Shown here one piece after another: positions 1 to 10,571 of a stretch of DNA of 64,000 nucleotides (the first letter of the stretch is position 1; the number at the start of each line of letters is the position of its first letter). Both the position numbers and the translations under genes were made by a program. Source of the stretch: Hyparrhenia diplandra (Eukaryota; Streptophyta; Magnoliopsida; Poales; Poaceae); NCBI GenBank assembly GCA_015847255.1, contig JADLZK010008557.1, positions 1-64,000 on the forward strand, given 5' to 3'. The notes under the pieces were generated by a model. The model worked only from the letters and a program-made list of their open reading frames with translations. It did not search any database and was not told where the DNA came from.

Positions 1-61
1 CAGTGTGTATCATATCCTGCACCACGTATGCATCAAACATGATTACATGCATTACATCGCG

Positions 62-97
<36 letters not shown>

Positions 98-480
98 AAT
101 AAATAATATATGCATGTATCATCATTACCTACTGCTCATCTGTTAGACTTTGAGTTGAAAACCAGTCGATCGACGAAATAAAGGCATGCAGGCGGTGTTG
201 TTGGCCGCTCAGGAATCACGCGTTTCACACCAACTCAACTCACCGACTTTATAAAAGCACACAGCACCATCACTGTAGTCTAGGACAGCATGCATGCCCA
301 TGCAGTTGTGCTTCTGTTGAATGGGAACACTTGGACCTCTAGGCTCCAGTACGTGTCGAAGCAAACTGAAAGCCGACACACGGTTGAGTAAAGCTACATA
401 CGACTCGGCCGACCTAGCTACGTGCCCTTTTCTTATTAGGAACGAACCGTCTACCAAATAAGCTTCTGCCACGTCTCTGC
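1..480 (-). promoter_or_regulatory. Distal promoter of an off-window peroxidase copy (A0) joined to the tail of unit A
   Basis: Bases 1-60 match the sequence upstream of peroxidase A (about 13400-13460) and of peroxidase C (about 42225-42280), so another minus-strand peroxidase should begin roughly 130 bp left of the window. From about 120 the sequence is the conserved end of the unit tail, repeated at 13500-13880 and, inverted, at 36600-36960. An (ATT)n microsatellite at 62-97 sits at the place where, between units B and C, a Helitron has inserted. The TATA box and start codon are not in the window, so the gene is inferred from homology only. Confidence 0.6.
62..97. repeat. (ATT)n microsatellite
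   Basis: Twelve trinucleotide units of ATT. The paralogous place beside unit B has shorter TAA runs on both sides of the Helitron. Confidence 0.9.
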
Positions 481-1860
481 TAACTAGTTTTGATTTTTAT
501 AGTTATTACATGCACTTTACCTGCCATCATCATCTTCACGGTCATTTGGTTCTGGTGAATATATATATATTGGTGGTCAAGTACGTACTCGAGTCTCTCA
601 TCATCAGCACTTTTTCAACTGTTTTTTTATGTCATCAGATCGATGGTGGAGTTTATCCGGCTGCATGCCCACCATATCCGGTCATCCACGTTGTCATAGA
701 TGCTGCAGACAGCAGACATGCATGGGCAATGGTCAACTCCCTTTGTTGGGCACTACTACTGACCTACTCAGCAAGTGTATATAGGCAATGTTTAACCCAA
801 AAAGGAGCATTAAATATAAGTAAACAAAATAATTAATTGCATAGTTTGGCTGGAAAATATTTTAAACCTAGTTAGTCCATGGTGGAACAATAATTACCAA
901 ATACAACAAACAAAAATGCTACTGCCGAACCCAAAATATTTCACCAGCTAAACAAAGCCAAATATAAAGTCTTCTTTCAACTTTACAAAAGTGATACTAT
1001 ATGTCATAGGAGTAGCTCTTTACCGCGTAGTAGAATAAAATATGATATCTCCCCATGTCCATGACTCATGCCATGCTTTCTCTAATAAAGTCGTCATGCA
1101 TGGTTAGTTAACTATCTAGCTCCATTTGTTCGCCACAACGCGTACACGCACGACGAAGAGTCAACAGTCTCCATTCTGCGAATGTTTTGCATTGCTTCAA
1201 AAGTTAATAAATTGCCGTTTTATTATTATAATCAATCAAAGTTAAGTTGTTGTGAATAGCTAGCTAGGACATGCATCTATCCAACGGCTCAGATCAGTTC
1301 ATCAGCCCTGCCAACTTTCTGATGCATGCCATACATGCACCAGAAGTATCTGATACTGTATGATTGATAATGAAATACTATTTGTTTGCAGGTGCTATGG
1401 TCAAAGAATGTGATAAAGCCATTAGGTACGGCTGACTGTTCACACGCCCAACCACCCCGGCCCTTGGAGACTCGGCCACCCACATGGAACCCAAGTAGTA
1501 CTAGTAAAACCTTGTTCACTTAATTACTTTGGGCATTATGAATTGTACAAATTCAGACATTCAGTCTCAAGGTACCATACGTGCATGTTTCCTCTCATGT
1601 TACCTAATAATATATAATAAAAGGGATAAATATAATTAAGGATATATACAGGATCTAGCTAGCATATGTGATTTTCATTTCATCATTGGCTATATAAACA
1701 GCGATGAAATGTCGCTGATCTGTAAAAGATTTTGTGTTGATTGAGATTAGTTCGTGAGTAGAGCTATCTCTTGCAACACGTATCATTGTAGCAGGTCCGC
1801 AGGTGACCAGATTTGTCATCTATGCCACACCGCAAAACCTGGACCCCCATGCAAATCTGC
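481..1860. other. Conserved non-coding tail segment of the module
   Basis: This stretch aligns in reverse complement with about 35200-36600 of unit B and in the same orientation with 13880-14760 plus 23424-23910 of the A-1 remnant. Short open frames here differ between copies and have no recognisable product, so I read it as non-coding. It holds an old MITE at 784-959. Confidence 0.6.
784..959. mobile_element. Old MITE (GGCNNTGTTTA ends), unit A copy
   Basis: The ends are imperfect inverted repeats (GGCAATGTTTA at the left; the reverse complement of the right end reads GGCTTTGTTTA). The same element is in unit B at 36101-36296. The A-1 remnant near 14116 reads straight across the site (GGTATACAAAGTC) without it. 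The terminal motif is typical of Tourist/Harbinger-like MITEs of grasses; superfamily assignment is inference. Confidence 0.6.
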
Positions 1861-3030
1861 TCTAAGATCGGTCTTTGGATCACTCCTCTTCCCTCGCATC
1901 GATTCATGCCGCTTCACCGATTTCATATTTTTCATGGGACGTTGAGCTTGAGCAGCACTGATCTTGACGTGGCATGTTGGGCGCATACTATTTTGGGGAA
2001 CAAACGGTTTAATTTCCACAGGGATCAGGGGATATAAACAAATTAGGATATGTACTAGTTCATCAAACTGTGCTCTCTATGGACTAGAATCTTAAGAAAC
2101 ATAAGTATTGAAAGTTCATGTTTAGTGCCTATGACAAAAAAATATTTATCTTTGTGTTCTCTTTGTCTTTGTTCATTAATATTTTCTAACACAATACACA
2201 TATAAATACATATAAATAGTTTGTAATATCTATCCGGGGTTATGGTTAACAATTACTCTTTATGTTTTTCGCCCAGGTCTATATATTTTTTCTCTCTCTA
2301 CAAGGCACGTCTAAGGGCCTTCAATATGCATTTATTTGAAACCTTATCTTAAATTATAAATGAATGTTGTACATCACATTTAGAGCTACAATTTTGGTAT
2401 ATATCATGTCAACATCCAAGGCCGTTTCAAAATCAAAACAAAAAATTACTCTTTACGATTTCGGCTTTGGATCACTCCTCCCGCTCCGGGATTCATGCCG
2501 CTTCATTGATTTCATATTTTCATGGGAAGCTGAGCTTGTGCAGCAATGATCTTGGCATGGCATGTTGGACGATACTATTTTGGGGAAAACGATTTCCACG
2601 GGGATCACGGGATATATAAACAAATTTGAATATACTAGTTCATCAAAACGTGCTCTGTATGGACTAGAATCTTAAGAACCTAAGTATTGAAAGTTCATGT
2701 TTAGTACCTACGACAAATCAAAATTATTTATCTTTGTGCTCTCTCTCTGTCTTTGTTCATTATTTCCTAACACAATACACATACAAATACATATAAATAG
2801 TGCATAATATCTATACGCTTATGGTTAAACAATTACTCTTTATGTTTTTCTTGTCTAGATCTATATAATTTTCTCTCTACAAGGCACCTCTATGAGCCTT
2901 CAATATGCATTTATTTGAAACCTTAGCTTAAATTATAAATCAATGTAAATGAAATCGCATTTAGACCTAAAATTTTTGGTATATATCATGTCAACATCCA
3001 AAGTCATTTCAAAAAAAAAAAAAAAAATCA
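1860..3030. repeat. Tandem duplication of about 590 bp within the tail
   Basis: The segment at about 1860-2450 is repeated at about 2455-3030. Both halves carry the landmarks GGATCACTCCTC (1876 and 2469), TTCATGCCGCTTCA, and a CAATATGCATTTATTTGAAA block. The same pair occurs inverted in unit B at about 34060-35190, so the duplication predates the split of A and B. No coding potential is seen. Confidence 0.7.
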
Positions 3031-3900
3031 AAATCCAAGAACTTAAAATGAATATTTGGGCCTCTAAACTGCCTTAGATAAAAAATTATAGATCGCATTG
3101 GGAGCTATAATTTTGATATATACCATGTCAATATCCTTTATCCTTTCAAAAATTCAAAATTGAAATTTCAAAATCACAATTTTAAATGAATATTTGAGCT
3201 TCTAAGAGATCTCAAATAAAAAAATTAAAAACTACAAAGATGTAGATCTCATTGAGCTCTATAATTTTGATATAAAGCTTGTATGCATTCAACTTCATAT
3301 GAAAAACTTAAGATTATTTTATATAATAGAAAGAGAGAGACCGCCTAACATGTTGGCCCTACCACCACGTTAGCAAAAATACCCAATAAAACCACTTTAA
3401 AGTGGTAAGAGTGGATATTTTATCTTGTTTTCAAAGTTAATATGTGTATATTGTACTGTATTGGAGTTTGTGGGTTTTTCAAATTCAACGACTAGTTCAG
3501 GGGTAAATCGGAGTCTTATATTGAAGTCCCCGGTTGTTATTTACTCCAAAGGATTTCCAGAAGCCACGGAGACCATGGATGGGAAAACCTTTGGTTTGCA
3601 CTAGCCTCTTTCACCGAGATGCTGAATTTGCTCAATCAAAAATTATTTATATATTGTATTATTTCTAAAAATAATAGAATAATTACAATTATAGTATTTT
3701 ATTGATATAAAAATGTTATAATGTTTTAGTCAAAAAATTATATGTTTTTTAGATGGTGTATAGGCAAATATAAATATTTACATTGACAATGCGGATTGGC
3801 TAGGCGGCTGCTGACAGATGATTGTACATTGAGCTGAGAAGCCTGTGACGTGGATTGATTGCATAACCTACCTTAAATGATGATAAACAAAGTTGAGTAA
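3031..3900. other. AT-rich non-coding stretch
   Basis: It is AT-rich, with degenerate short repeats of AATTTCAAAAT and CTACAAAGATGTAGATC type that are common in grass DNA-transposon remnants. It is mirrored in unit B at about 33200-34060. No gene is supported. Confidence 0.5.
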
Positions 3901-4297
3901 GTTAAGCTAGCTCTACCAATCAAATCGAATTCTACAGAAATTTGGATAAGAACCGTCCAGCTACTGCACGCAGTCAGGATCACAGATTCGACGGATAAAT
4001 GGATCTAAAGTTACATCCATGACATGACATGTCTCTGTAGAGCAAAACTGGCGCTGCTGATCGCGACTTGAATTAGGCAGGTAGAGTTTAGCTTCAGAGG
4101 AGAGGGGAACAGCGGCAAAGTTTGGGGAAAAATGCTGAAGACTTTTGCATGCCGCATGGAGCCATGGAGACGAGTAGTGGACACTATAGGAAGATAGGGT
4201 CGTAGTCGTCGTCGTCGTCGTCTCGTGGTGCATGGCAGCTGTATGATTTTGACACCTTATTTTGAGTTTTGATTTGACGCCGGCCTGCCTTTTACTA
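3901..4297. other. Conserved tail block with a (CGT)n run
   Basis: This is mirrored at 32500-32880 (B) and, in more divergent form, at 48650-48900 (C) and 24100-24420 (A-1). On the minus strand it can be read as an open frame starting MHHETTTTTTTT with its stop at 3961, where the threonine run is the (ACG)n microsatellite. The frame is not preserved in C or A-1, so coding is doubtful. Confidence 0.45.
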
Positions 4298-4554
4298 GGC
4301 TGTGTTTAGTTAACCAAAGTTTGGACACAGCCATTCAAACTTTCCATCACATCGAATCATTAAATGTAGTAAAAGATGCATGCATGGAAAGCATAAAATG
4401 TAGGTAAACAAAACAACTAATTGCACAGTTTGGATGTATATTGCGAGACGAATCTTTTGAGTCTAGTTAGTCTATGGTTAGATAATATTTACCACATCCA
4501 AACGAAAAGTGCTACTGATGCTTTTCAACCACTCTTAAGGGTCTAAACACAGCC
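4298..4554. mobile_element. MITE with GGCTGTGTTTAG inverted repeats, private to unit A
   Basis: The ends read GGCTGTGTTTAG and CTAAACACAGCC, a perfect 12-bp terminal inverted repeat. TA flanks each end (4296-4297 and 4555-4556). Unit B has the empty site near 32500, so the insertion came after A and B separated. The TA duplication suggests a Tc1/Mariner-like (Stowaway) mechanism, although the TGTTTAG motif also occurs in other grass MITEs. Confidence 0.75.
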
Positions 4555-4743
4555 TAAACATACAACAACATTGTTGTCAGCGCAAAAACCGAAGCTCCTT
4601 TTGTCTCCTTTTGTCAATGGGCAGTTTGACAAACAGTGCAGCTAGCTAGCTGTATGCACGACAGATTTTGAAACTTCATTTTCGATGGCAAAATGTGGTT
4701 CTGCTCAAGTTTCAACCAACCAATAGCATGGTAAAGCTAATAG

Positions 4744-4793
4744 TTTTTTTTTTTTTTTCTAGAATATGACTTCACGTGTATTTTATTAAGGAG
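4744..4793 (-). mobile_element. 50-bp retroposon scar with 16-bp target duplication
   Basis: A T15 run followed by 35 bp of unique sequence is flanked by a perfect 16-bp direct repeat ATGGTAAAGCTAATAG (4728-4743 and 4794-4809). Unit B has a single copy of the target. A poly(T) head with a long target duplication is the signature of a drastically 5'-truncated non-LTR retroposon inserted on the minus strand. Confidence 0.75.
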
Positions 4794-4999
4794 ATGGTAA
4801 AGCTAATAGTATCTTGGTAAAATAGGTTACAGACAATGAAAGTGACCTCTCTTTGCTGAAAAACGTCGAACTTGCTGCTAGACACGCCCGTTGTTGTCAA
4901 ATTTGGTCTTGGATACCGTATTTAGTAAATTTGTTTTTGCTAGACATGTTTGTTGTTGTCAAAGTTTCTACTGTCGTTGTTAAATAAGCTAAAAGCATC

Positions 5000-5720
5000 T
5001 TATTTTGCTTCCTTTATATCTAGTACACAGGAGCTTTATAGTGGCGGTTGCAAACATATTTTTACTGGCGTTTGAGTCAACCGCCAGTGAGAGAGGCCAG
5101 TGAAAATCGAAATTTTCACTGGCGTCGAACAAAGAACCTCCAACGGTAATATTTACACTTGGCTCCAGAAAATAACAAATCAACCTTAAAAAATAGCAAA
5201 ATCTTTTTTTTAATCTTGGATGGACCCCACTAGCCAGCCACACGGTCGCGCGTCACAAGTCACGCGATTTTCGTACAAAAGACGTGCGCTCTATGCCCGT
5301 GAGGGATCGAATCCACGACCTCCGGCCTCATACGTAGCTGCTCCAACCACTCCACCCACATCACTCTTGTGTTTTATTCCAATATTCGTGGGTCTTATTT
5401 TATAGTCAGTCGGTATTAAAATGAGTATTTGAGGCCCTAAAGGAATTCAAATGAAAAGTTAAAAACTACAAAATTCATAACTTTTCAAGATCTACAACTT
5501 TGGTGTTGGTGGTTTCTCCATCCGAAGTCATTTAAAAAATTTGAATTTTAAATTTTAGAAATTCAAACGCAATTTTGGAAGTCTAAATGATTTTTTAAAA
5601 GGTTGTAAACTACAAAGTTTTATAACTTTTCGAGATCTATAACTTCGCTATCAGTGGTTTCTCCATCTGAGGTGGTTTGAAAAAATCAAAAAATCAATTT
5701 CAAATTATTCTAATAACCGA
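5000..5720. mobile_element. Unclassified DNA-transposon remnant with GGCGGTT motifs
   Basis: Repeated GGCGGTT/CCGCCA motifs near 5040-5120 and AT-rich AAATTTTAGAAATTCAAA-type stretches at 5520-5700 resemble subterminal repeats of grass DNA transposons. The fuller copy in unit B spans about 30890-31870. The superfamily is not established. A tRNA-like pol III promoter is embedded at 5303-5354. Confidence 0.4.
5300..5357 (-). ncRNA. tRNA-like pol III promoter (A and B boxes), SINE-type
   Basis: On the minus strand, TGGAGTGGTTGG (5354-5343) fits an A box. It is followed 28 bp later by GGATTCGATCCC (5314-5303), a good B box. The spacing and sequence match the internal promoter of tRNAs and tRNA-derived SINEs. 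I do not see a foldable complete tRNA. In unit B the A box is kept near 31533, but the B box is deleted. Confidence 0.45.
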
Positions 5721-6440
5721 GGATCTACATCTTCGTCTTTCAATCGTCTGCACGGCAACCGCATCGGCACCATGCTTTACTTGTATTTCTAGGCGAGGGC
5801 CGAGGTGGAGGCTCGTTCCAAAAGAAATAGCTCCTTAGGTTTTAGGGCGTGCTTGGATTCCTTCGTCTTTCCAAGCCAGGCAAGAAGTTAGAACAGTTGA
5901 CGCATTTAGATCTTTTGCCCACTGCCTCGTTGCCTATGAAAGCAAGGATTTTGCTTGCTAGCTTGGGTAAGCTAAATTGGCTCTCCTGCCCTCGTAAGGT
6001 TAGCTTTGCTCGGCGAGGTAAGGCGAACAAGCTAGGCAAGGGATCAAAATAGACCCTAGAATTTTTTATACTCTCTCTTTATTTACACTATATATATAGG
6101 AAGACATATGTTCGTGCACTTTGGCAACCAAACGCATTTGCAAATATTTACTGTTTTGTGCAACTGGGAAGGTAGCAGACGACATCAAGATATCAGAGCT
6201 ATGGTCAGGCAGCTAGAAGCTCTCATGAAGGAACGCCAAACTGCTATGGCCAAGCTCAAGGTTGAATTGAGTTCCTCCGTTCCGAACGAGAAGGGCAAAA
6301 GGTGTACGTAGCTGAGACGATTCGATTCCGAAACTGTTAGTTTGCTCGCTGACTCTGTGTGTGTGTGATCAGCTATCATTAGGGAGTCACTCGAGGTTGA
6401 CTGAGACATGATGTTTCAACTGAAGTGGTTTCCACAATTT
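5721..6440 (+). other. Segment private to unit A, with a captured exon-like piece
   Basis: Unit B lacks this sequence: the homology breaks after CAAATTAT near 5715 and resumes near 6440. At about 6171-6300 there is an exon-like stretch bounded by splice-like sites. It encodes a short charged helical peptide containing MVRQLEALMKERQTAMAKLK, which looks like a coiled coil. I do not recognise the parent gene. The segment may be a transduplicated gene fragment. Confidence 0.35.
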
Positions 6441-6542
6441 ACTGCTTTGACGTGTAATAATGTGTTGCCGTGTACATGCTGACTACGTATTATTTTCGTT
6501 TCAACGGTTATGTGTGACATAATTGAATCACACAAACAGATA

Positions 6543-6707
6543 CTCCCTCTGTCCCGTATTGATTCGTCGTTATGGCATAACATTTGAGGGTCTGCATTCA
6601 CACCTTCTGCCATGCATCTCGAACCCCCTCCCCTCTGCCCCTGTTCACAGAAATAAAGTTGTACCTCCTCAGAAGCTAAAACGACATAGATAAATGGACG
6701 GAGGGAG
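6543..6707. mobile_element. Stowaway-type MITE, shared by A and B
   Basis: The element is bounded by CTCCCTCTGTCC and GGACGGAGGGAG, with TA on both sides. The orthologous copy in unit B is 30589-30756. It predates the duplication. Confidence 0.75.
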
Positions 6708-7069
6708 TACGCAATATGCACGTGAAGTCCTGGAGTAGAAGTAGATGGATTATCCTGCATCAATATAGAGCTCCTCTTTTTCAAAAATAATATCATTCTC
6801 ACTTTTTGAGAAGTTGTAAACATTCTTAACTTTGATCAAATATATACAAAAAAAAGTACTAATATTTATTTATGGTTATATAAAGTTTAAATAATTCAAA
6901 ACTAGCCACCATAATATAGTGTATGATTTAAGAAAAATATTGTGATTGGTTTCATTTTTATAGACCTAAAACAAATTTTTGTAAACTTTCTACGATAAAA
7001 TCTAATTTTTTTATTTTTTGTAGCAAATATTTGATAGTTTTAATAAATATTTCTACAACTTTTATAAGA

Positions 7070-8780
7070 CTAGCCAAAAACCCGCGCATTCAAGGCGGGC
7101 TAGAACTTACACATAAGTTTACCCATAAAAAAAGTCACACTAAAAAATGTCTACTCATAAAAATAGGAGAATACATTGGACATTAATATTGTTAAATACT
7201 GGAGCCTTTAACATTTAATCACTTTGTACAATCAAAATACAACGTGGTTAAGTAAAGAAAAGTACAATGCGTTTGTTCAAAACTAAAAATACTTATCTAA
7301 TTATTGCTCATGCTTAGTTATCTTGAGTATGTTTGGAGTAAAACATCAGCAACGCATAAGAAAAGTCTTCAAATAGATCACACATTAGGCCATGGATGAA
7401 GAGGCTGTCAATGTCACCAAATGGACAAAACCTGCAACAGCAACACATTTGCCTTCAGACGTAATCTGTTATATATGAGAAGAAAGTTTTTTTTTTAACA
7501 ACATATGAAAAGCAAGTTAGTACCACAGCTTAGAAGATGGTGTGGCTAGAATGATCTGTGCTATAATTTAGCTAGTAATTTTGTGGCATCGTGTTCATGG
7601 GAAAAGGAACATTTGTCATAGGAAGAAGCACACACCAGACTGCATGGCCTATAAACAGGTTTTGTACATGTGTTTCCTCGAAAAGAGCAAATCACCATTC
7701 TAGATGAATGGAATTATTAAAAAAAGGCAGACCTGTTGTAACTGCTGCTGCTGCAGATAAGTTGGTTCCATACAACTTTTGTAACCGGTTCCCTTTGCTG
7801 TCGGTCAAGTCTTTTTAAGTAACTGGTGCGCTTGTAAAACAGGGCACTAACAAATTCATATTAGATGCTCAAGACATTGCTAACTGGATGAAATCACATT
7901 ATGAACAGATAGCACTCTATATGCAGATAAATTTGAAAGGCGGGATCTATAGAAGAAAGAGCGTGATTTTGATTGGAAAATATATGAGTTTATATCAGGG
8001 AAAGTGGTTCAGTTCAGTGGCAATACCTTCAACTGTTGTGTGTCTGAGAGTGTCATGGAGTGAGACTCAATTACAGGCAATGGCTCAATAGAAGTTGTTG
8101 CTGACATATCTGAGAAGTCACAGAAAGCGAAAATGGAAATCCTTGAGATATTTGTCTTTAATATGGATAAGACTTCAAGTGTGTTAGCCTGAAATGAGGA
8201 AAATAACTAAGGCCATGAAGTAATAAGGAAAGACAGACATAAGTCCTTGCAACTGAGGATATACAACTTCAATTTTATAACCAACCATACAATTAATGGG
8301 TAAGATAGAGTGCATTGTATTTCACGAAAGCAGGAACACACATTCAATCTCAAATATCGAAGAAGGTAAAATAAAATCAGGATTTGTGGCTGTACATAGG
8401 TACTGAATGCACCATTGAAATAGGAACTGTGGACGCAAACAGGTACCCCTCTCCCCCCGACGTCGCCACGGAGGCACCACCATCGCCAAACTGCCACTTC
8501 AACCTCGCCGCTTCCGATTCACGGCGGCCTCTCCGTCTCCCAGCACCGTGCGGTTGGTGTTCCCTCTCTTCCTGGCTCCACGCAACTGCCGCTGTGTCGA
8601 CCCACCCATGGCGCCCAAGCATGGCCAAAACCTATGGGCTAGGGTCAGCGCCCAGGGCCCTCTGCGTGCGAGGCCTCCCACGCCCTCCCTTGCTCTGTTA
8701 TCTTCTTCATCTACTTCCTGCTTGCGTGATTTGTGCGCCTTCTTTCCCTGAACCTGACAGATGACGGGATCACCCAGGAA
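7070..8780 (-). mobile_element. Helitron-like insertion in unit A (3' end at 7070)
   Basis: Homology to unit B stops exactly at 7069. Read on the minus strand, the boundary shows a hairpin (CCCGC...GCGGG), then GGCTAG and a T: the CTAG-T terminus of a Helitron. Homology to B resumes at about 8780, but on the far side of BLOS1 exon 1. The insertion is therefore accompanied by loss of about 0.6 kb, and the Helitron 5' TC end could not be located. The GC-rich stretch 8430-8760 may be a captured gene piece; its origin is unknown. Confidence 0.45.
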
Positions 8781-8811
8781 ATTATTCGTTGTTCCACGCG
8801 CGCGTGCGCAG

Positions 8812-9017
8812 AGAGAGCGAAGGAGAACGCCCTGAGAAGCGCGGCGCGGGTCGCTGATCTGCTCGTGTACGCGGTCGACGGCGGGGTGCAGGAGCTCTTC
8901 GTCAACGAGAAGCGGATTGAGCTCGAGGCGCGCGCGCTGCTCGGTACCATCGCGCGCTACAGGCGGCAGACTGATAAGTGGCTGGCCGCCACCAACGAGA
9001 TCAACTCGGTCTTGAAG
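8812..9017 (+). pseudogene. BLOS1: BLOS1 (BLOC-1 subunit 1) exon 2 fragment, unit A
   Basis: The exon is bounded by GCGCAG at its start and GTAAAC at its end. It encodes ERAKENALRSAARVADLLV, then FVNEKRIELEARALLGTI and a QTDKWLAATNEINSVLK end. This is the conserved core of BLOC-1 subunit 1 (GCN5L1/BLOS1), a coiled-coil protein of endosomal sorting. Exon 1 is gone, replaced by the Helitron-like insert, and the last exon (the GDFENWMK region) is absent. A Tyr replaces the Asp kept in unit B (VADLLVYAVDGG). A fragment, not a working gene. Confidence 0.75.
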
Positions 9018-9721
9018 GTAAACTGACGCTGTCCCCTGTCTGGTCGATGCTTTCCTCATGTTAACTTTGCCCGTGGTGAATCTGAAACCCTGAATCCCGC
9101 TTCACTAATTAGAGAACATGTTCTGTGATTAGGAACACTAGAACTCTGACTTCATGTGATTAGTTAGGATACCATTCCTTCTGTTTTGGATAATTCCTTC
9201 ACAGAAATTTCAGTCCAAACCATGTGCTAGTTGCTTTGCTGCTTCTATCAATGCAGCCATACGCAACATTCATCAGTCATGAGTCTGCCCGCAATCATGT
9301 ATCGTTTTATCCTCTTATTGGAATCGTGTAGGCTGTTAACTCCCTTGTACAAAACTGTTACCCGTTCTGCTGTGCAAAATTTGTACTTCAGTTTCATATT
9401 ATGATGAGTACTGTCTCTGTTTTCTTCGATTTCACTGTTTTGATATATATATGATCAAAATTCTCTCCATCTAAGCAAGTCATCCCAGTGGTGTTATTCT
9501 TGTCCCTTGATCAAAACAGTGTTTATCCGTTAGGTTGTTTAAGTTCAAGATCGGTATAAGGTGTACTAAGCAAGTAAACATTGTTTCAAAAACATTTTTT
9601 TCATGTCCTTTTATTCTTTTCATATGTATGCTTTGCGAAGCTGTGGATACACCTTTAGGGAGGAGTGTACAGTATGAGCAAAAGGGAAGCTTTCTCCCTT
9701 TTCAACAAAGATTACAAGGTG
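9018..9721. other. Intron or intergenic remnant between BLOS1 and the peroxidase exon
   Basis: It is mirrored closely at 28657-29358 (B) and 46819-47568 (C). I searched it by eye for the missing BLOS1 last exon and found none. Nothing else is recognised. Confidence 0.6.
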
Positions 9722-9998
9722 CTAGTTTACCCTCCTACAGTTTTTCCTTATCTGTCCACTGAACCCTGTGAGGGGACTAATGTTGCTCATCTTCGCCATC
9801 GCCGCGCTGAAGTCGGTGAAGAATTTTGCCATGTTTGAAGAGTATGTCGTAGTCTGGGAGTCTGCTGAACCTCCATTGAACAGTTGCTGGTCAGAATGCA
9901 GAACCCCCTTCTTGTTCAGCAAGTTCTTGTAGTAGAAGTTGTCAAAAACATAGGGTGTCGAGGCGTCAAGAGGGGAAAATGTTATTGTCACCAGTCTT
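9722..9998 (-). pseudogene. Orphan last exon of a second class III peroxidase, unit A
   Basis: It encodes TGDNNISPLDASTPYVFDNF, continues through YYKNLLNKKGVLHSDQQLFN, and ends GQIRKNCRRVN-stop. This is the C-terminal part of a class III peroxidase, including the conserved FDNxYY and LHSDQ motifs and the last cysteine. It differs from exon 3 of the adjacent gene at many positions, so it comes from a different paralogue. No exons 1-2 accompany it. Copies are kept open in B (28378-28656) and C (46540-46818). Confidence 0.75.
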
Positions 9999-10571
9999 GT
10001 GCCTATTTCATTGATGCGCGCATATTAAGTACGGAAGAAGATCAAGTGGAGAGCACAAGAGCTGAGGAGTTTTTGTTTGAAATTGATGAAGCACGTCTCA
10101 GGAAGAGGCCGGGCCACTCAAGGTTTATCTCTTAACCAACAAACGCATCATATATAGGACTAAGGAGTATATGCTTGTTAGTTATTTTGGCGAAGCCGTA
10201 GCTTGCCATGAAAAATGCATGCCATAGGTGATCCTCCATGCGGTAGAGCATCAAATATTCAATGTGTGTGAATCTGCACAATCTCGATCAGGAGACATCT
10301 TCTAACTGTTCATATTTACTTGTTGCATATACTTCACACGCCAGTACTTATTGTCTTTTTCATGCAAAATATATTGGACAAAAAGATGATATAAACAACA
10401 ACCGATACATATTCATCCTCTTTTAAAAATCACATGCGAACACATCAACACAACACTAAATGATTTCACAATTGTTAAAAATATAAAGCTACAAAAAGTC
10501 ACTGAACATGCATAACTGAAGAACAAGCCTGAAAGATAGTTTATTCATTCGCAGTTCATCATCTTAATGAA
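9999..10571. other. 3' flank of peroxidase A
   Basis: This is non-coding sequence between the peroxidase stop codon and the orphan exon. It is nearly the same in B (27794-28375) and C (45929-46539) and probably contains the 3' UTR. A short frame at 9884-10135 on the plus strand is an antisense shadow. Confidence 0.6.

Noticed and set aside
209..472. Open frame repeated at 36601-36864 and partly at 13593-13865
   Set aside because: It persists because the tail is duplicated. The A-1 version is in another frame and truncated, so conservation is of DNA, not protein.
3961..4233. Open frame MHHETTTTT... (minus strand; plus-strand partner 32566-32850)
   Set aside because: Similar frames in A and B suggest a gene, but the threonine run is a microsatellite, the start and frame are not kept in C or A-1, and no domain is recognisable. 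Kept only as a conserved block.
5300..5357. Complete tRNA gene
   Set aside because: Only the A and B boxes are convincing. Acceptor and anticodon stems do not pair, so it is listed as SINE-like.
9535..9762. Short plus-strand frame downstream of the BLOS1 fragment as its last exon
   Set aside because: It lacks the expected conserved BLOS1 C-terminus (GDFENWMK-type sequence) and overlaps the antisense of the orphan peroxidase exon.
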